From Kalaharituber pfeilii (Eukaryota; Ascomycota; Pezizomycetes; Pezizales; Pezizaceae): a stretch of 64,000 nt of DNA. The stretch covers positions 124,001 through 188,000 of the forward strand of contig WHUZ01000106.1 of assembly GCA_015179045.1 (NCBI GenBank), given 5' to 3'. Positions 10,006-18,686 of the stretch are shown here, one piece after another. How positions within the stretch are numbered: the stretch's first letter is position 1; every line of letters starts with the position of its first letter. The notes beneath the pieces are model-generated. The model saw nothing but the letters and a program-made list of their open reading frames with translations. It had not been told where the DNA came from and made no database searches. The position numbers and the translations under genes are program-made.

Positions 10006-10214
10006 TCAAGAAGTCACGCTTTTCGAGCGGAGAGAGTTAATTAATTAATTACAGAAGAAGTCTCCAGTATGCACAGGACCCGTGACTTATATGTCCTTCA
10101 CAGCGACCTTCACAATTGCCACAGTAAAAACTTTTCACACGCCACAGTCAACCATCAGTCAACCCGCCGGCCTATAATTCCTCCCGCCGGCCTATAATTC
10201 CTCCGTGTCGGTGC
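10006..10214 (-). repeat. Copia-2 5' LTR (209 bp)
   Basis: Identical by eye to the 3' LTR at 5456-5664, including the duplicated GGCCTATAATTCCTC motif. It holds the element's promoter by analogy with the family. Confidence 0.9.
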
Positions 10215-10527
10215 TAGGATTACACCGTCGGTTCAACAGCCGGGCTTGGTTTGGGGTTGCCAGAGTCGATTTAGAGTTGCTGGAGTCGGTTTGAGGTTGC
10301 TAGAGTTAGTTTGGTGTTACTGGACTTGGTTTGAGGTTGCCAGAGTTGGTTTGGAGTTGCCAGAGTGGGTTTGGAGTTGGTAGAGTTGGTTTAGAGTTGC
10401 CAGAGTCAGTTTAAAGTTACCAAAGTTGGTTTGGGATTACCAGAGTCGGTTTGAAGTTGCCACAGTTAGTTTGGAGTTACCAGAGTCGGTTTGAGGTTGC
10501 CTGCCTTGGTTTGAAGTGGTCAGAGTC
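10215..10527. repeat. 20-bp minisatellite, right part
   Basis: About 14 degenerate units of TTGGTTTGGAGTTGCCAGAG. It is the continuation of the array interrupted by Copia-2 and ends where the LTR-D fragment begins. Confidence 0.8.
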
Positions 10528-10692
10528 TGTTACGGGCGTGAGGGGCTAGGGTCCGGTGGGCGCTGGAAGGCACTGGATGTTACGGCTACGCCGGAGTGTA
10601 CACGGCGGGTCGGAGTCGCCACGGAGGTTTGTATACGGCGGTGCCGGAGTTGCCACGGAAGTGTGTATATGGCGGGTCGGAATGGCTATGGA
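10528..10692 (+). repeat. LTR-D fragment (5' end only)
   Basis: Begins TGTTACGGGCGTGAGGGGC like the solo LTR at 28224-28995 and carries three units of its internal GGTCGG...GTGTATACGGCG minisatellite before being cut by the retroposon whose poly(T) starts at 10693. Confidence 0.75.
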
Positions 10693-11105
10693 TTTTTTTT
10701 TTTTTTTTTTTTTTTTTATATCAATACTCGCTTGCCGCCCCATGGGCTATGGCGAGGTCTTTATTTAAAAGGAACGAAACGAAGTCAAGAACCCCAAACT
10801 ATCTACTCCTAACTGCATGTGATGCCCGCGGACTCTTCCATGACGCGGGTGGCGCCCAGTATGATCCCCTACTCCCGTCCCCTCTCCGACTCATACCGGA
10901 CCGACTTCAACCATCGTCCACTAAGCCTAACCTTCTCAACCTCCATCTGCTTTCCCAAATACACGACCACCGAACTCGTCTTCTTCCCTTCCTCCTCCAG
11001 TATTGTCTTCCTCCTTAGCCAGCGAATCCCGTTAATCTTCCCCAGTTCCCTGTTCGCGGCTTCCAGCCATGCCTTTACCTTTCCCAAGTCCTTCCGCAAA
11101 TTATT
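10693..11105 (-). mobile_element. ORF1-only retroposon HAL-1 (5'-truncated)
   Basis: Minus-strand tail-A retroposon: poly(T) 10693-10717, tail core CTCGCTTGCCGCCCCATGGG, the conserved 3' untranslated hairpin (CCCGCGGACTCTTCCATGACG), then the 3' half of the ORF1-like frame (DLGKVKAWLEAANRELGK...GGRWLKSVRYES-type domain with SGRW here). No reverse transcriptase lies between frame and tail. Truncated at about 11105; no target duplication recognised. Confidence 0.8.
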
Positions 11106-11469
11106 AATTAAATTATCTGTATTATCTTCTAGTATGTGAGTAAGAAGTAGCAACTTGCTACTCATAGTAGCAAATTATCACCGACAGCAACTTTCAAGGG
11201 CAACTCGTAGGTGGCAACTTGTCAGTGGCAATAGGGCTGTGCTAGCACACATAGCTTATCAATTAACGCTGGTAGCAGAATGTTTCTCTATACTCAATCA
11301 CTAGTAGTACGTAGAGGTACCTAGTGGTACTTGTACTAAACCAGTGTTCGTCGGTGGGCTGGCCCATTCGCGAATCAGCCAGCCCACCGACGAATTGGCC
11401 GATTCGCGAATGGGCCTGGCCGGTTCGCGAACCGCAATGTTCGTCGGTAGGCCAGAACATATCCATCTC
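11106..11469. other. Palindrome-rich spacer shared in inverted orientation with 23.4-23.7 kb
   Basis: No gene. A 16-bp inverted repeat TTCGTCGGTGGGCTGG / CCAGCCCACCGACGAA (11347-11362, 11379-11394) encloses the palindrome ATTCGCGAAT; further palindromes ATTCGCGAAT (11402) and CGGTTCGCGAACCG (11421) follow. CAGTGTTCG at 11342 resembles the hAT terminus CAGTGTTCCC. The stretch is related, reversed, to about 23420-23700. Confidence 0.55.
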
Positions 11470-13451
11470 CAAACTCATTCCGGCCCACAGCATATACACC
11501 TCCGTGGCCATTCCGGCGGGCAGCATATATACCTCCGTGACCATTCCGGGCCGCAGCATAGACACCTCCGTAGCCATTCCAGCCTGCAGCATATACACCT
11601 CTGTAGCCATTCCGGCCCGCAGCATAGACACCTCCGTAGCCATTCCAGCCTGCAGCATATACACCTCCGTGGCCATTCCGGCGGGCAGCATATACACATC
11701 TGTGGCCATTCCGGCCCACAGCATATATACACCTCCATGGCCATTCTCCAACCTACAGGCTAGTCGGATTACATGTAGACTGGGAGCTGAAATTTGACGA
11801 ACACCACCAGAAAAGACTCAGACTGGGCAAAGTGGCATGGGCGACAGCAGCAAGACTCACAAAGTTACACCCAGCGAAACAGCGCCAGCTATACACAAGC
11901 ATCGCCAGGAATATCGCGACGTGGGGGGCGTGGGCCTGGAGCGACTACGCTCACGGAGCTCCAAAAGAACGAAAGCTAAGGGACCTGGAGAAGTGGCAAT
12001 ATACTGTCACACGAGGCATAATTCGGGCGCCATGGGGGACGAGAAGAGAGGTGGTTGAAGGCCTGGCGAACTTGGAGTCGATAGAGACCTTCGTGAGAGC
12101 TGAGGCTGAGCGGGTAGAAGCAAGGGCACTCCGGTTCGAAGAAGAGGAGATAGCCCAGGCTACTGTCAACGATGCGGAGATATATGCGATCAGCGAGGCT
12201 GCAGAAAGGATGGAAGGAGAGCTACTCATCATCACAAATTCCAAGTTCGCGATATCCAGGATATCAGCAATAGCAAAGGGACTCCCAACACCAGACGGGG
12301 CGACGAGGAGACTCAGGGAAGCCTGGAAAAGGCGACTGGATAGGGGAGACCTAGACATGGCTGTGATGTGGGTGAAAAGTCACAAAGAATACCAGGAAAT
12401 GAAGCAGCAGATGAGGCAGCGAGAATAGGGACAGCGCTACAATGCGCGGCAGAGGTGGTGACAGAAGCGGGGATAAGACAGGAGGCAAAGCGAGAGAGAG
12501 CACGAGAAAGGAATAGACTGGGTCTGACATACCGACCTCTGGAGAGACTCGGTGCGCGAGTATCGAGACTAGCGGGACTGTTGGGGGCGGAGGGACTACG
12601 CGCATGGAGACATCACATAGGGGAGGCGACAGACCCAGGGTGTAGGTGGTGCGGGGAGGCGGAGGAGACCACCGGACATTTACTGGAGGGGTGTAGAGTG
12701 TGGCAGAAGAAATGGCCCGGGGCATGGCAGCAATAAGAAAACCCCCAAAGTGCAGGGAAGGAGAAGGTGACCCACTACAGGGGCTGATGGAGATGATGGA
12801 AGAGGACGGAGGGTGACTTCAGTTACATTTCAGTGTGCCAGTATTTTATTTTCTCTATCTCATTTAGTTCCTGTTGATCACATGTACCTAACACATCGCC
12901 ATAGCCCACAGGGCGGTAAGCGATAAATGATATTAAAAAAAAAAAAAAAATCCATGGCCATTCTGGCACGCAGCATAGACCCCTCCGTAGCCATTCCAGC
13001 CTGCAGCATATACACCTCTGTAGCCATTCCGGCCCGCAGCATAGACACCTCCATAGCCATTCCAGCCTGCAGCATATACACCTCCGTGGCCATTCCGGCG
13101 GGCAGCATAGACACCTCCGTAGCCATTCCAGCCTGCAGCATATACACCTCCGTGGCCATTCCAGCCTGCAGCATATACACCTCTGTGGCCATTCCGGCCC
13201 ACAGTATACACACCGCCGTAGCGACTTCGGCCGATCATATATACACCTCCGTAGTCACTTCGGCCCACCGCATATACACCTCCGTGGCCATTACTAATTC
13301 CGCCTCGCAGTATATGCACCTCCGTAGCCATTTCGCCCCGCAGCATATACACCTCGGTAGCCATTTCGGCCCGCCGTATACACTCCTCCGTAGCCGTAAC
13401 ATCCAGTACCTTCCAATGCCTACTGGAGCCTAGCCCCTCACGCCCGTAACA
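11470..13451 (-). repeat. LTR-D (minus) with expanded 33-bp minisatellite
   Basis: The right end CGCCCGTAACA at 13451 and adjacent CCTTCCAATGCC...CCCCTCACG match, reversed, the start of LTR-D. Leftward it becomes a 33-bp array (CCTCCGTAGCCATTCCAGCC plus TGCAGCATATACA) at about 11475-11747 and 12951-13400, interrupted by the LINE fragment 11748-12950. Because 33 is a multiple of three, several frames stay open and encode repeats such as AGMATEVYMLQ; none is a gene. The far LTR end is not recognised. Confidence 0.75.
11748..12950 (+). pseudogene. LINE-A fragment A1: RT thumb, RNase H, zinc finger, tail A
   Basis: A 1203-bp 5'-truncated LINE inserted in the 33-bp array, with a perfect 14-bp target duplication TCCATGGCCATTCT (11734-11747, 12951-12964). 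It encodes an RT thumb region (RLRLGKVAWATAARL), an RNase H-like region with ITNSKFAIS and WVKSH, then in another frame GNEAADEAAR and a C-terminal zinc finger CRWCGEAEETTGHLLEGC. A frameshift near 12385 splits RNase H, and ITNSK has Asn where an Asp is expected. Tail A (ATCGCCATAGCCCACAGGGC) and poly(A) end it. Confidence 0.88.
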
Positions 13452-13702
13452 CGCAATGGCTGTACATCTTCCCAGTGCAATGGCAGTGCATCTTCGGAGT
13501 GCAATGGCAGCATACATTCGCAGCTCACCTTTGGAGCAGCACAATTGCAGCAGCGCAATGGCAGTGTACTTTCGCAGCGCAATAGTAGCGCATCTTCGGA
13601 GTGCAATAGCAGCATATATTCATCTCGTGCTGTTGGGTCAGGCCTTCCGCCATTCCAGTAGCCATTTCGGTAGCTACTTTAGCAGCCATTTCACTAGCCA
13701 TC
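13452..13702. repeat. GCAATGGCAG/GCCATTTCG minisatellites
   Basis: Degenerate tandem units of about 20-24 bp with cores GCAATGGCAGTGCATCTTCG and then AGCCATTTCGGTAGC. The same arrays appear reversed at 63004-63165 and 63521-63590 as part of a large inverted duplication. No gene. Confidence 0.75.
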
Positions 13703-14473
13703 TGTAATCGGACCCCTCGCCCAAGACCCTCCAGCTCCGGTCCTATACTGGCAATCAACATACTATATGCCAGTATTTGCACACGTGCAGCTGATTCTGA
13801 CCCCCTCGTAACTCGGTATACTCCTTCTAGCATTCCCATATATGTCCCTACACCTGTGAGCTCACTTGAGCAACATGGCCGCCAGCATTCTAGTCATCGC
13901 TTACAAACCCGAACCGGAAGAACGTGCCAGAATCTGGTAGAACTCGGATCCTCAGAACCTGCCGAAAAGACGTCGAACCTGCCGGAAAGCCTTAGAACTT
14001 GCTGGAAGACCTCGGAATCCACCAGCAAAAGGTATCACTGAGCTCATTCCCGGATATTTCTGATGCTTCTACCCGCTTCCAGTCATTTCCTTGGCCTTCC
14101 ATGTACTTCCAGTCGTTTCCTTGGTTTTCCATGTACTTCGTTTGTTTGTTTGCTCGTTTGTTTGTTTGCTCGTTTGTTTGTTTGCTTGGATTTGCCACCG
14201 AGGGCTTTCTATAAAAGAGGCCCTCGGCCCTCCTCCCTCTTGCTTCTCCACGCAACAACTTGTATTCTACCCAAGTTGTGTATTTAGCTTTTCAATACAT
14301 CTACCTCTCGGCATCACATAGCTCCGACCGCCTCTGCCTCTGCCTCTGCGTCTGCCTCTGCCTCCGCTGTGAAATCGTCTGCCGCCCGCCCCGTACCCGG
14401 TTCCGGTGCCCTGGACCCCCTGAGACCCCGAAATCCCGACCCGCCTACCCCCCACCCAGACCAGTTTATTACA
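13703..14473 (+). repeat. Solo LTR-C1 (771 bp)
   Basis: Starts TGTAATCGG, ends TTTATTACA, and is flanked by a perfect 5-bp duplication CCATC (13698-13702, 14474-14478). It contains a TATA box (CTATAAAAGAGG near 14209), a GTTTGTTTGCTC repeat (14140-14190) and a hexanucleotide CTCTGC run (about 14335-14370). No internal coding region. The same locus is present inverted at 61271-63003, and a related LTR lies at 38881-39475. Confidence 0.88.
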
Positions 14474-14990
14474 CCATCTCGGTAGCCATTCCGGTAGCCG
14501 TTTGGGCAGCCATTTCAGCTGCTATTTCGGCTGCCATTTTGGGCCATTTTGGCTGCCAACTCAGCAGCCATTTTAGCATTAGATACACATGGCCGTGCCG
14601 ACGCAAGGGCACAAGCTGAGCTGCAATTGTCACGCGGCGGCGAGCGGGTGCTGCTAACGGATGCGACCGGTTCAGGAAAACAGCAGTCCGGTTCAGGGTA
14701 ACAGTAGTTTAGCAAGCCGTAGCGCATCAGCAACAACGAAAATGCGCCCTGATGCGCGGGCGCAGCGTCATGACAATTGGACACATCTCATGCGTTAGTG
14801 CGTTCTGACGTTCTTCTAACTACGCCCGGCGTCTGACAACATTGCTACCAAAGCCCAGCGTCCGAACACCTCGCTAGCAAGTCCCGGCGTCCCTACTTCA
14901 TGTACAATTCTGTATGCCTCATGCCACACAACATTTAACCTTACATGTCTGGATGCCTGTAAAGTGACAGATAACGTTATTAATGAGGTA
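14474..14990. repeat. AGCCATTTCGGCT minisatellite and CCGGTTCAGGG block
   Basis: Array of 12-18-bp units (AGCCATTTCAGCTGC) to about 14580, then unique-looking sequence with CGGTTCAGGGTAACAGTAG near 14690, which recurs at 55965 and (reversed) at 60945. 14720-14990 holds nothing recognisable. Confidence 0.6.
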
Positions 14991-15235
14991 ACTGACATAC
15001 CGCGTCGGATGTTTACATACATACGCAAAATGGCCTATTCCACACGTGTGCCGACGAGGGCATTTTCGACACATTTGGCATGCGAAAAATGGTCTATTTT
15101 CTACATGCGCGACGAGCCCATTTGCGACGTATTTAACATGCGCAAAATGATCTATTTTCCACATGCGCGAGGAGCCCATTTGCGATGTATTTACTATGCG
15201 CAACATGGTCGATTTTCTACATAGCCTGCCCGGTG
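14990..15235 (+). repeat. 58-bp satellite cluster
   Basis: About four units with GCGCAAAATGATCTATTTTC and CATGCGCGAGGAGCCCATTT signatures, plus orientation. Confidence 0.8.
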
Positions 15236-15309
15236 GTTAATAGCTTGTACAGTAGTTAACTACTGCAGACACTGGTGCGCGTGCTACCCAATATCTGATG
15301 CGCGCGGTC

Positions 15310-15312
<3 letters not shown>

Positions 15313-15343
<31 letters not shown>

Positions 15344-15381
15344 TCACATAACCCCGCTTGCAGCGCCAAGCCATGGCAGGG
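15313..15381 (-). mobile_element. Tail-B retroposon, minus strand
   Basis: A poly(T) run of about 28, then ACATCACATAACCCCGCTTG and GCCAAGCCATGGCAGGG: the reversed 3' end of the LINE-B family. It lies in the flanking minisatellite; an imperfect duplication around GCGCGCGGTCAAC / GTGCGCGCTTAAC is possible. Confidence 0.8.
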
Positions 15382-15720
15382 TGCGCGCTTAACACTTTCA
15401 ATACGCCTGTATGCTATATACCTCATGCGCGCGCTCAATGTGCTTGGTTAACACTTTTATTACACCTGTATGCTATATACCTCATGCGCGCGCTGAATGT
15501 GCTTGCACTCAATGTGCTTGATATGCCCAATAGATCCAATACCTGATGCACGTGGTCAACTTGCTTAACACTTTCAATACCCCTATATGCTATATATCTC
15601 ATGCGCACGCTCAATGTGCTCGTGCTCAATGTGCTCGATATGCTCAATTGCCCAAATATGCCCGCATTGTGTATATCTCTTGTGCGCGCTCAATGTGCTC
15701 AATTATCTCAACCTGGCAAC
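15382..15720. repeat. About 60-bp tandem repeat (TATGCTATATACCTCATGCG)
   Basis: Five or so degenerate units containing TGCTATATACCTCATGCGCG and GCTCAATGTGCTTG. The same motifs continue to the left of the tail-B insert, so the insert lies within the array. No gene. Confidence 0.75.
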
Positions 15721-15801
15721 AGTGCAGTGTGTATGAGGTGCTCCCTTAGGACATTGCTGAATTGAGACGTTTCTGCAAATCTCGCCGTAGCCCAGAGGGC
15801 G

Positions 15802-15833
15802 GCACAAGTAATGATACGAAAAAAACAAAAAAA
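15802..15833 (+). mobile_element. Degenerate tail-A remnant
   Basis: CTCGCCGTAGCCCAGAGGGC followed by GGCACAAGTAATGATACG and a broken A-run. Old 3' end of a tail-A retroposon; 15834-15950 beside it holds nothing recognisable. Confidence 0.65.
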
Positions 15834-15954
15834 TGATGTTGCTCCAGTTGTTAGACTCCTCAGTCGCTTGGGCCACTCCAGCCGTCGGTTACGTTACACC
15901 GGTCAGCACAATGGGATGATGCAACCAGACTGAGCATGATGAACTGTTGATCAG

Positions 15955-16266
15955 TACGCTTCCAGGTTGCCAGTTAACACTGCCGGAAGCACAGAAGAAT
16001 CGGAGGGGGACGAGGTCCAGACCGACCCCACCCCGGACACACAGGAGGGAGAATCCCAGAAGATGGACTACACCCTCGGAGACGAGTCATTGGGCGGGAG
16101 CAGTCACGCATACGCGGGCAAGATGGAAAGAATAGCCAAGACACAACCGGCACCGCCAGCACCCACCACTCTCCCGGCACCTGAAAAACCCCAGAAGACG
16201 GACACACAGGAGGGAGAATCCCAGAAGATGGACTACACCCTCGGAGACGAGTCATTGGGCGGGAGC
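15955..16266 (+). pseudogene. Pro/Glu-rich LINE ORF1-like fragment with internal duplication
   Basis: An open frame from about 15967 reads EGESQKMDYTLGDESLGG twice, because a segment of about 66 bp (GACACACAGGAGGGAGAATC to GGGCGGGAGC) occurs at about 16034-16099 and 16200-16265. The Pro-rich spacer (PAPPAPTTLPAPEKPQ) resembles the linker of the ORF1 proteins elsewhere in the window, but no folded domain is present. The frame enters solo LTR-F1 at 16267. Assignment to LINE ORF1 is tentative. Confidence 0.4.
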
Positions 16267-16471
16267 TGTTACGGATTCACTGCAATCGTAGGGCGGGATG
16301 CGTGTGCAGTATACGCATATGCGACGGAGGCGATATGCGACAGCCGGGCGCCGGCATCGCAGTCATGAAATGTGCTATATGAGCTACGCAGAGGACTAGC
16401 GAGTATCGCTGGTCAAGTGTCTTTTTGGCCTGGCGGACGGTAACTCTCTGCGTCCACCACCATCCGTTACA
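16267..16471 (+). repeat. Solo LTR-F1
   Basis: Starts TGTTACGGATTCACTGC and ends CATCCGTTACA; nearly the same as LTR-F2 at 45674-45894, sharing GCGACAGCCGGGCGCCGGC and GTGTCTTTTTGGCCTGGCGG. No matching 5-bp flanks here. Confidence 0.75.
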
Positions 16472-17155
16472 TTTGCCATGTGTAAAATAGTTTATTTTAT
16501 ACATGTACGAGGAGCCCGTTTAACGTGCGCAAAATGACCTGTTTTCTACATACGCGACGAAGACATTTTCGACGTATTTACTATGCGCAAAACGGTCTAT
16601 TGTCCACATGGAATCGTGGGTTGTAAAATGTCACAACGGGGTAATGGAATGGCCGGTAAATTTATCGCTAAACGGTCTATTTTCCGCAGGCGAGGCGAGG
16701 GCATTTCCGACGTATTTACTATGCACAAAACGGTCTATTTTCCATATATGTGGTGAGGGCATTTCCGACGTATTTATACTACACAAAACGGTCTATTTTT
16801 CACATGCGCGGCGAGGCCATTTCCGACGTATTTATACTACACAAAACGGTCTATTTTTCACATGCGCGGCGAGGCCATTTCCGACGTATTTACTCTGTGC
16901 AATACGGTCTATTTTCCATATGCGTGGCGAGGGCATTTCCGACGTATTTACTATGTGCAAAACGGTCTATTTCTCACATGCGCGGCGAGGCCATTTCCGA
17001 CGTATTTACTATGTGCAATACGGTCTATTTTCCATATGCGTGGCGAGGGCATTTCCGACGTATTTACTATGCGCAAAACGGTCTATTTTCCACATGCGCA
17101 GCAAGGGCATTTTCGATATATTTAACATACGCAAAACGGGCAGCACTGCCCTATG
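16472..17155 (+). repeat. 58-bp satellite cluster (best-preserved)
   Basis: Around eleven units; from 16670 they are regular at about 58 bp with AAAACGGTCTATTTTCCACA and GAGGGCATTTCCGACGTATT. Neighbouring units are very similar, suggesting local homogenisation. Several overlapping frames stay open but are repeats. Confidence 0.9.
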
Positions 17156-17237
17156 GCGCATTGGCAGTGCAATGGTGTCTGCGAAACTACTCATGAAGTA
17201 AAGGTTGTCACACAAACTGTCACTATCACGCAAACTG

Positions 17238-17471
17238 CTGGGATGTGAAGGAGTGGAGAAGAGGGGAGGGGGGAGAGGGGGAGATATATAGTGGAGCCTC
17301 CCTGAGACAGAAACCGGAAGAACCGGAGGTTTCTGGAATCAGGTTTTAGAAGTAATAGATAGAAATTTCTTTGTTTGTTAAGCCTGTCTCCGGGCTTCGA
17401 GGGCTTGCCCAGGGACCCTGCCATGGCTCGGCGCTGCAAGCGGATTAAAAAAAAAAAAAAAAAAAAAAAAA
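17238..17471 (+). mobile_element. LINE-B 3' fragment (3' UTR and tail B)
   Basis: Carries the LINE-B 3' untranslated region (GGGGAGATATATAGTGGAGC, TTTCTTTGTTTGTTAAGCCT) and tail CCCTGCCATGGCTCGG...GCGGATT plus poly(A). The matching 3' UTR is seen reversed at 31277-31440. Flanks share an unusually long direct repeat, CAAACTGTCACTATCACGCA plus AACTG (17213-17237 and 17480-17504), either a long target duplication or a pre-existing tandem repeat. Confidence 0.8.
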
Positions 17472-17502
17472 CTGTCATGCAAACTGTCACTATCACGCAA
17501 AC

Positions 17503-17690
17503 TGTTACAGGTTCACTGCGACCGCGACCGTAGTGTGGGCGGCCGGTGGAGCGCGCGAAAAGCGAAAAATGCAGGTGCATACGAAATGCGCATATGCGAC
17601 GTAGGCGACATGCGACAGCCGAGAGGCGCCGCAATCGCATAAAAGCAATGATATAGCAATATAGTCTTCTACCATTTGCAACGTGAGGCA
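17503..17690 (+). repeat. LTR-F partial copy
   Basis: TGTTACAGGTTCACTGCGAC start and a GCATATGCGACGTAGGCGAC core related to LTR-F1 and F2; the 3' half is missing. Confidence 0.55.
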
Positions 17691-18020
17691 ACTCACCTGG
17701 CATGTCCGATACCATACCCAATGACTATTCACTTGCTGCTATCAGATTCTTTAAAATACTACATGATGCATGATTTATTCTCCGAACTAATTACATTTCA
17801 TCTACCATGGTGCCAAGTGGCCAAATCTATCTATGTACCACTGTGAGTCTGGCTCTATTGGGAGTAGATAAGCCATTCTCGCCATAGCCCTTAGGGCGGC
17901 AAGCGAGTAATAAAAAAAAAAAAAAAAAAAAGATAACCATTCTAAAGATACTGCGAATGGGTATTACCACTAGTTTGCTGGCGTTTGCTGGCGTCGGCAT
18001 ACAGACTTAATCATACCATC
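17652..18020 (+). repeat. Segmental repeat S, copy 1
   Basis: Homologous to about 42720-43010, for example GCAACGTGAGGCAACTCACC and TACTACATGATGCATGATTT. Copy 1 has the tail-A insertion 17880-17931; copy 2 does not and so shows the empty site. No coding sequence seen. Confidence 0.85.
17880..17931 (+). mobile_element. 52-bp tail-A insertion
   Basis: CGCCATAGCCCTTAGGGCGG then CAAGCGAGTAAT and poly(A), flanked by GATAAGCCATTCT (17867-17879) and GATAACCATTCT (17932-17943). The paralogous site near 42955 lacks it. Confidence 0.9.
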
Positions 18021-18039
18021 AGGAGCTTGATAGTCCATA

Positions 18040-18404
18040 AAAGAACCTATTTCGCACATGCGTGAGGAGCCAATTTCCAACCATTTGACATATGTAAAAT
18101 GACCCATTTTCTACATGCGCGAGTGGGGCATTTTTGATGTATTTACCATACGCAATGTAACCTATTTTCCACATCTGCGGCGAGGGCATTTGCGATGTAT
18201 TCACCATGCCCGCGTGTTTAACATGCGCAAAATGACCCACTTTTTTACGTGCCCATTTGCAACGTATTTAGCTAACATACGCCAAATGGCATATACGCGC
18301 GACCAGGGTATTTTCAACGCATTTATCATGCCTATTTCAGAGGGCGAGGAGGCAATTTTCTGACTAACATGCACAACATGGTCAAATTTTCTACATGGCC
18401 TGCC
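18040..18404 (+). repeat. 58-bp satellite cluster
   Basis: Degenerate units with CGCACATGCGTGAGGAGCC and ATGCGCAAAATGACCCA signatures. The order of units partly parallels 43055-43440. Confidence 0.75.
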
Positions 18405-18459
18405 CTGCCTTGGCGAACAGCTGCACGTGGGGTCATGTGATATAAAAAAAAAAAAAAAA
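18405..18459 (+). mobile_element. 55-bp tail-B insertion
   Basis: CTGCCTTGGCGAACAGCTGC, GTGGGGTCATGTGATAT and poly(A), with a perfect 15-bp target duplication TCTACATGGCCTGCC (18390-18404, 18460-18474). Confidence 0.92.
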
Positions 18460-18550
18460 TCTACATGGCCTGCCCGGTGCTTAATGGCCTGTGTGTGCGG
18501 TGGTTAACTACTGCAGCGACCGCCTATTTTAATGACCTGCGCGGTGGTTA

Positions 18551-18640
18551 TGGTTGGGGACGGCTTTAACCGACACTATGTAACTCTTCAATTTGCTTAC
18601 TAATACAGGCCTTTTTTTTTTTGTTTTTCCCTCGCCCTTC

Positions 18641-18686
<46 letters not shown>

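Larger units (their letters stand above)
5456..10214 (-). mobile_element. Copia-2, full-length Ty1/copia retrotransposon
   Basis: A 4759-bp element read on the minus strand: 5' LTR 10006-10214, primer binding site 9993-10005, leader with a 24-bp minisatellite, one polyprotein frame, and 3' LTR 5456-5664. The two 209-bp LTRs appear identical by eye, and the coding frame is uninterrupted, so the insertion is young and may be active. It lies inside a 20-bp minisatellite. The usual TG...CA LTR ends and an unambiguous 5-bp target duplication were not found. Confidence 0.93.

Noticed and set aside
5456..10214. ACCG as a 4-bp target duplication of Copia-2
   Set aside because: The same bases also occur at the inner LTR borders, so they belong to the LTR; no clear duplication can be claimed.
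12878..13544. Long overlapping open frames on both strands encoding AGMATEVYMLQ-type repeats
   Set aside because: They are products of the 33-bp minisatellite and LTR-D; codon-length periodicity alone keeps them open.
14816..15028. Short frames around 14.8-15.0 kb as small genes
   Set aside because: Low-complexity or unique spacer with no conserved motif, no start context and no intron signals.
16608..17201. 197-codon frame in the satellite region
   Set aside because: It is the 58-bp satellite read through about ten units.
18641..18685. Poly(T) runs as pol III terminators
   Set aside because: They are the reversed poly(A) tails of retroposons, shown by adjacent tail cores and target duplications.
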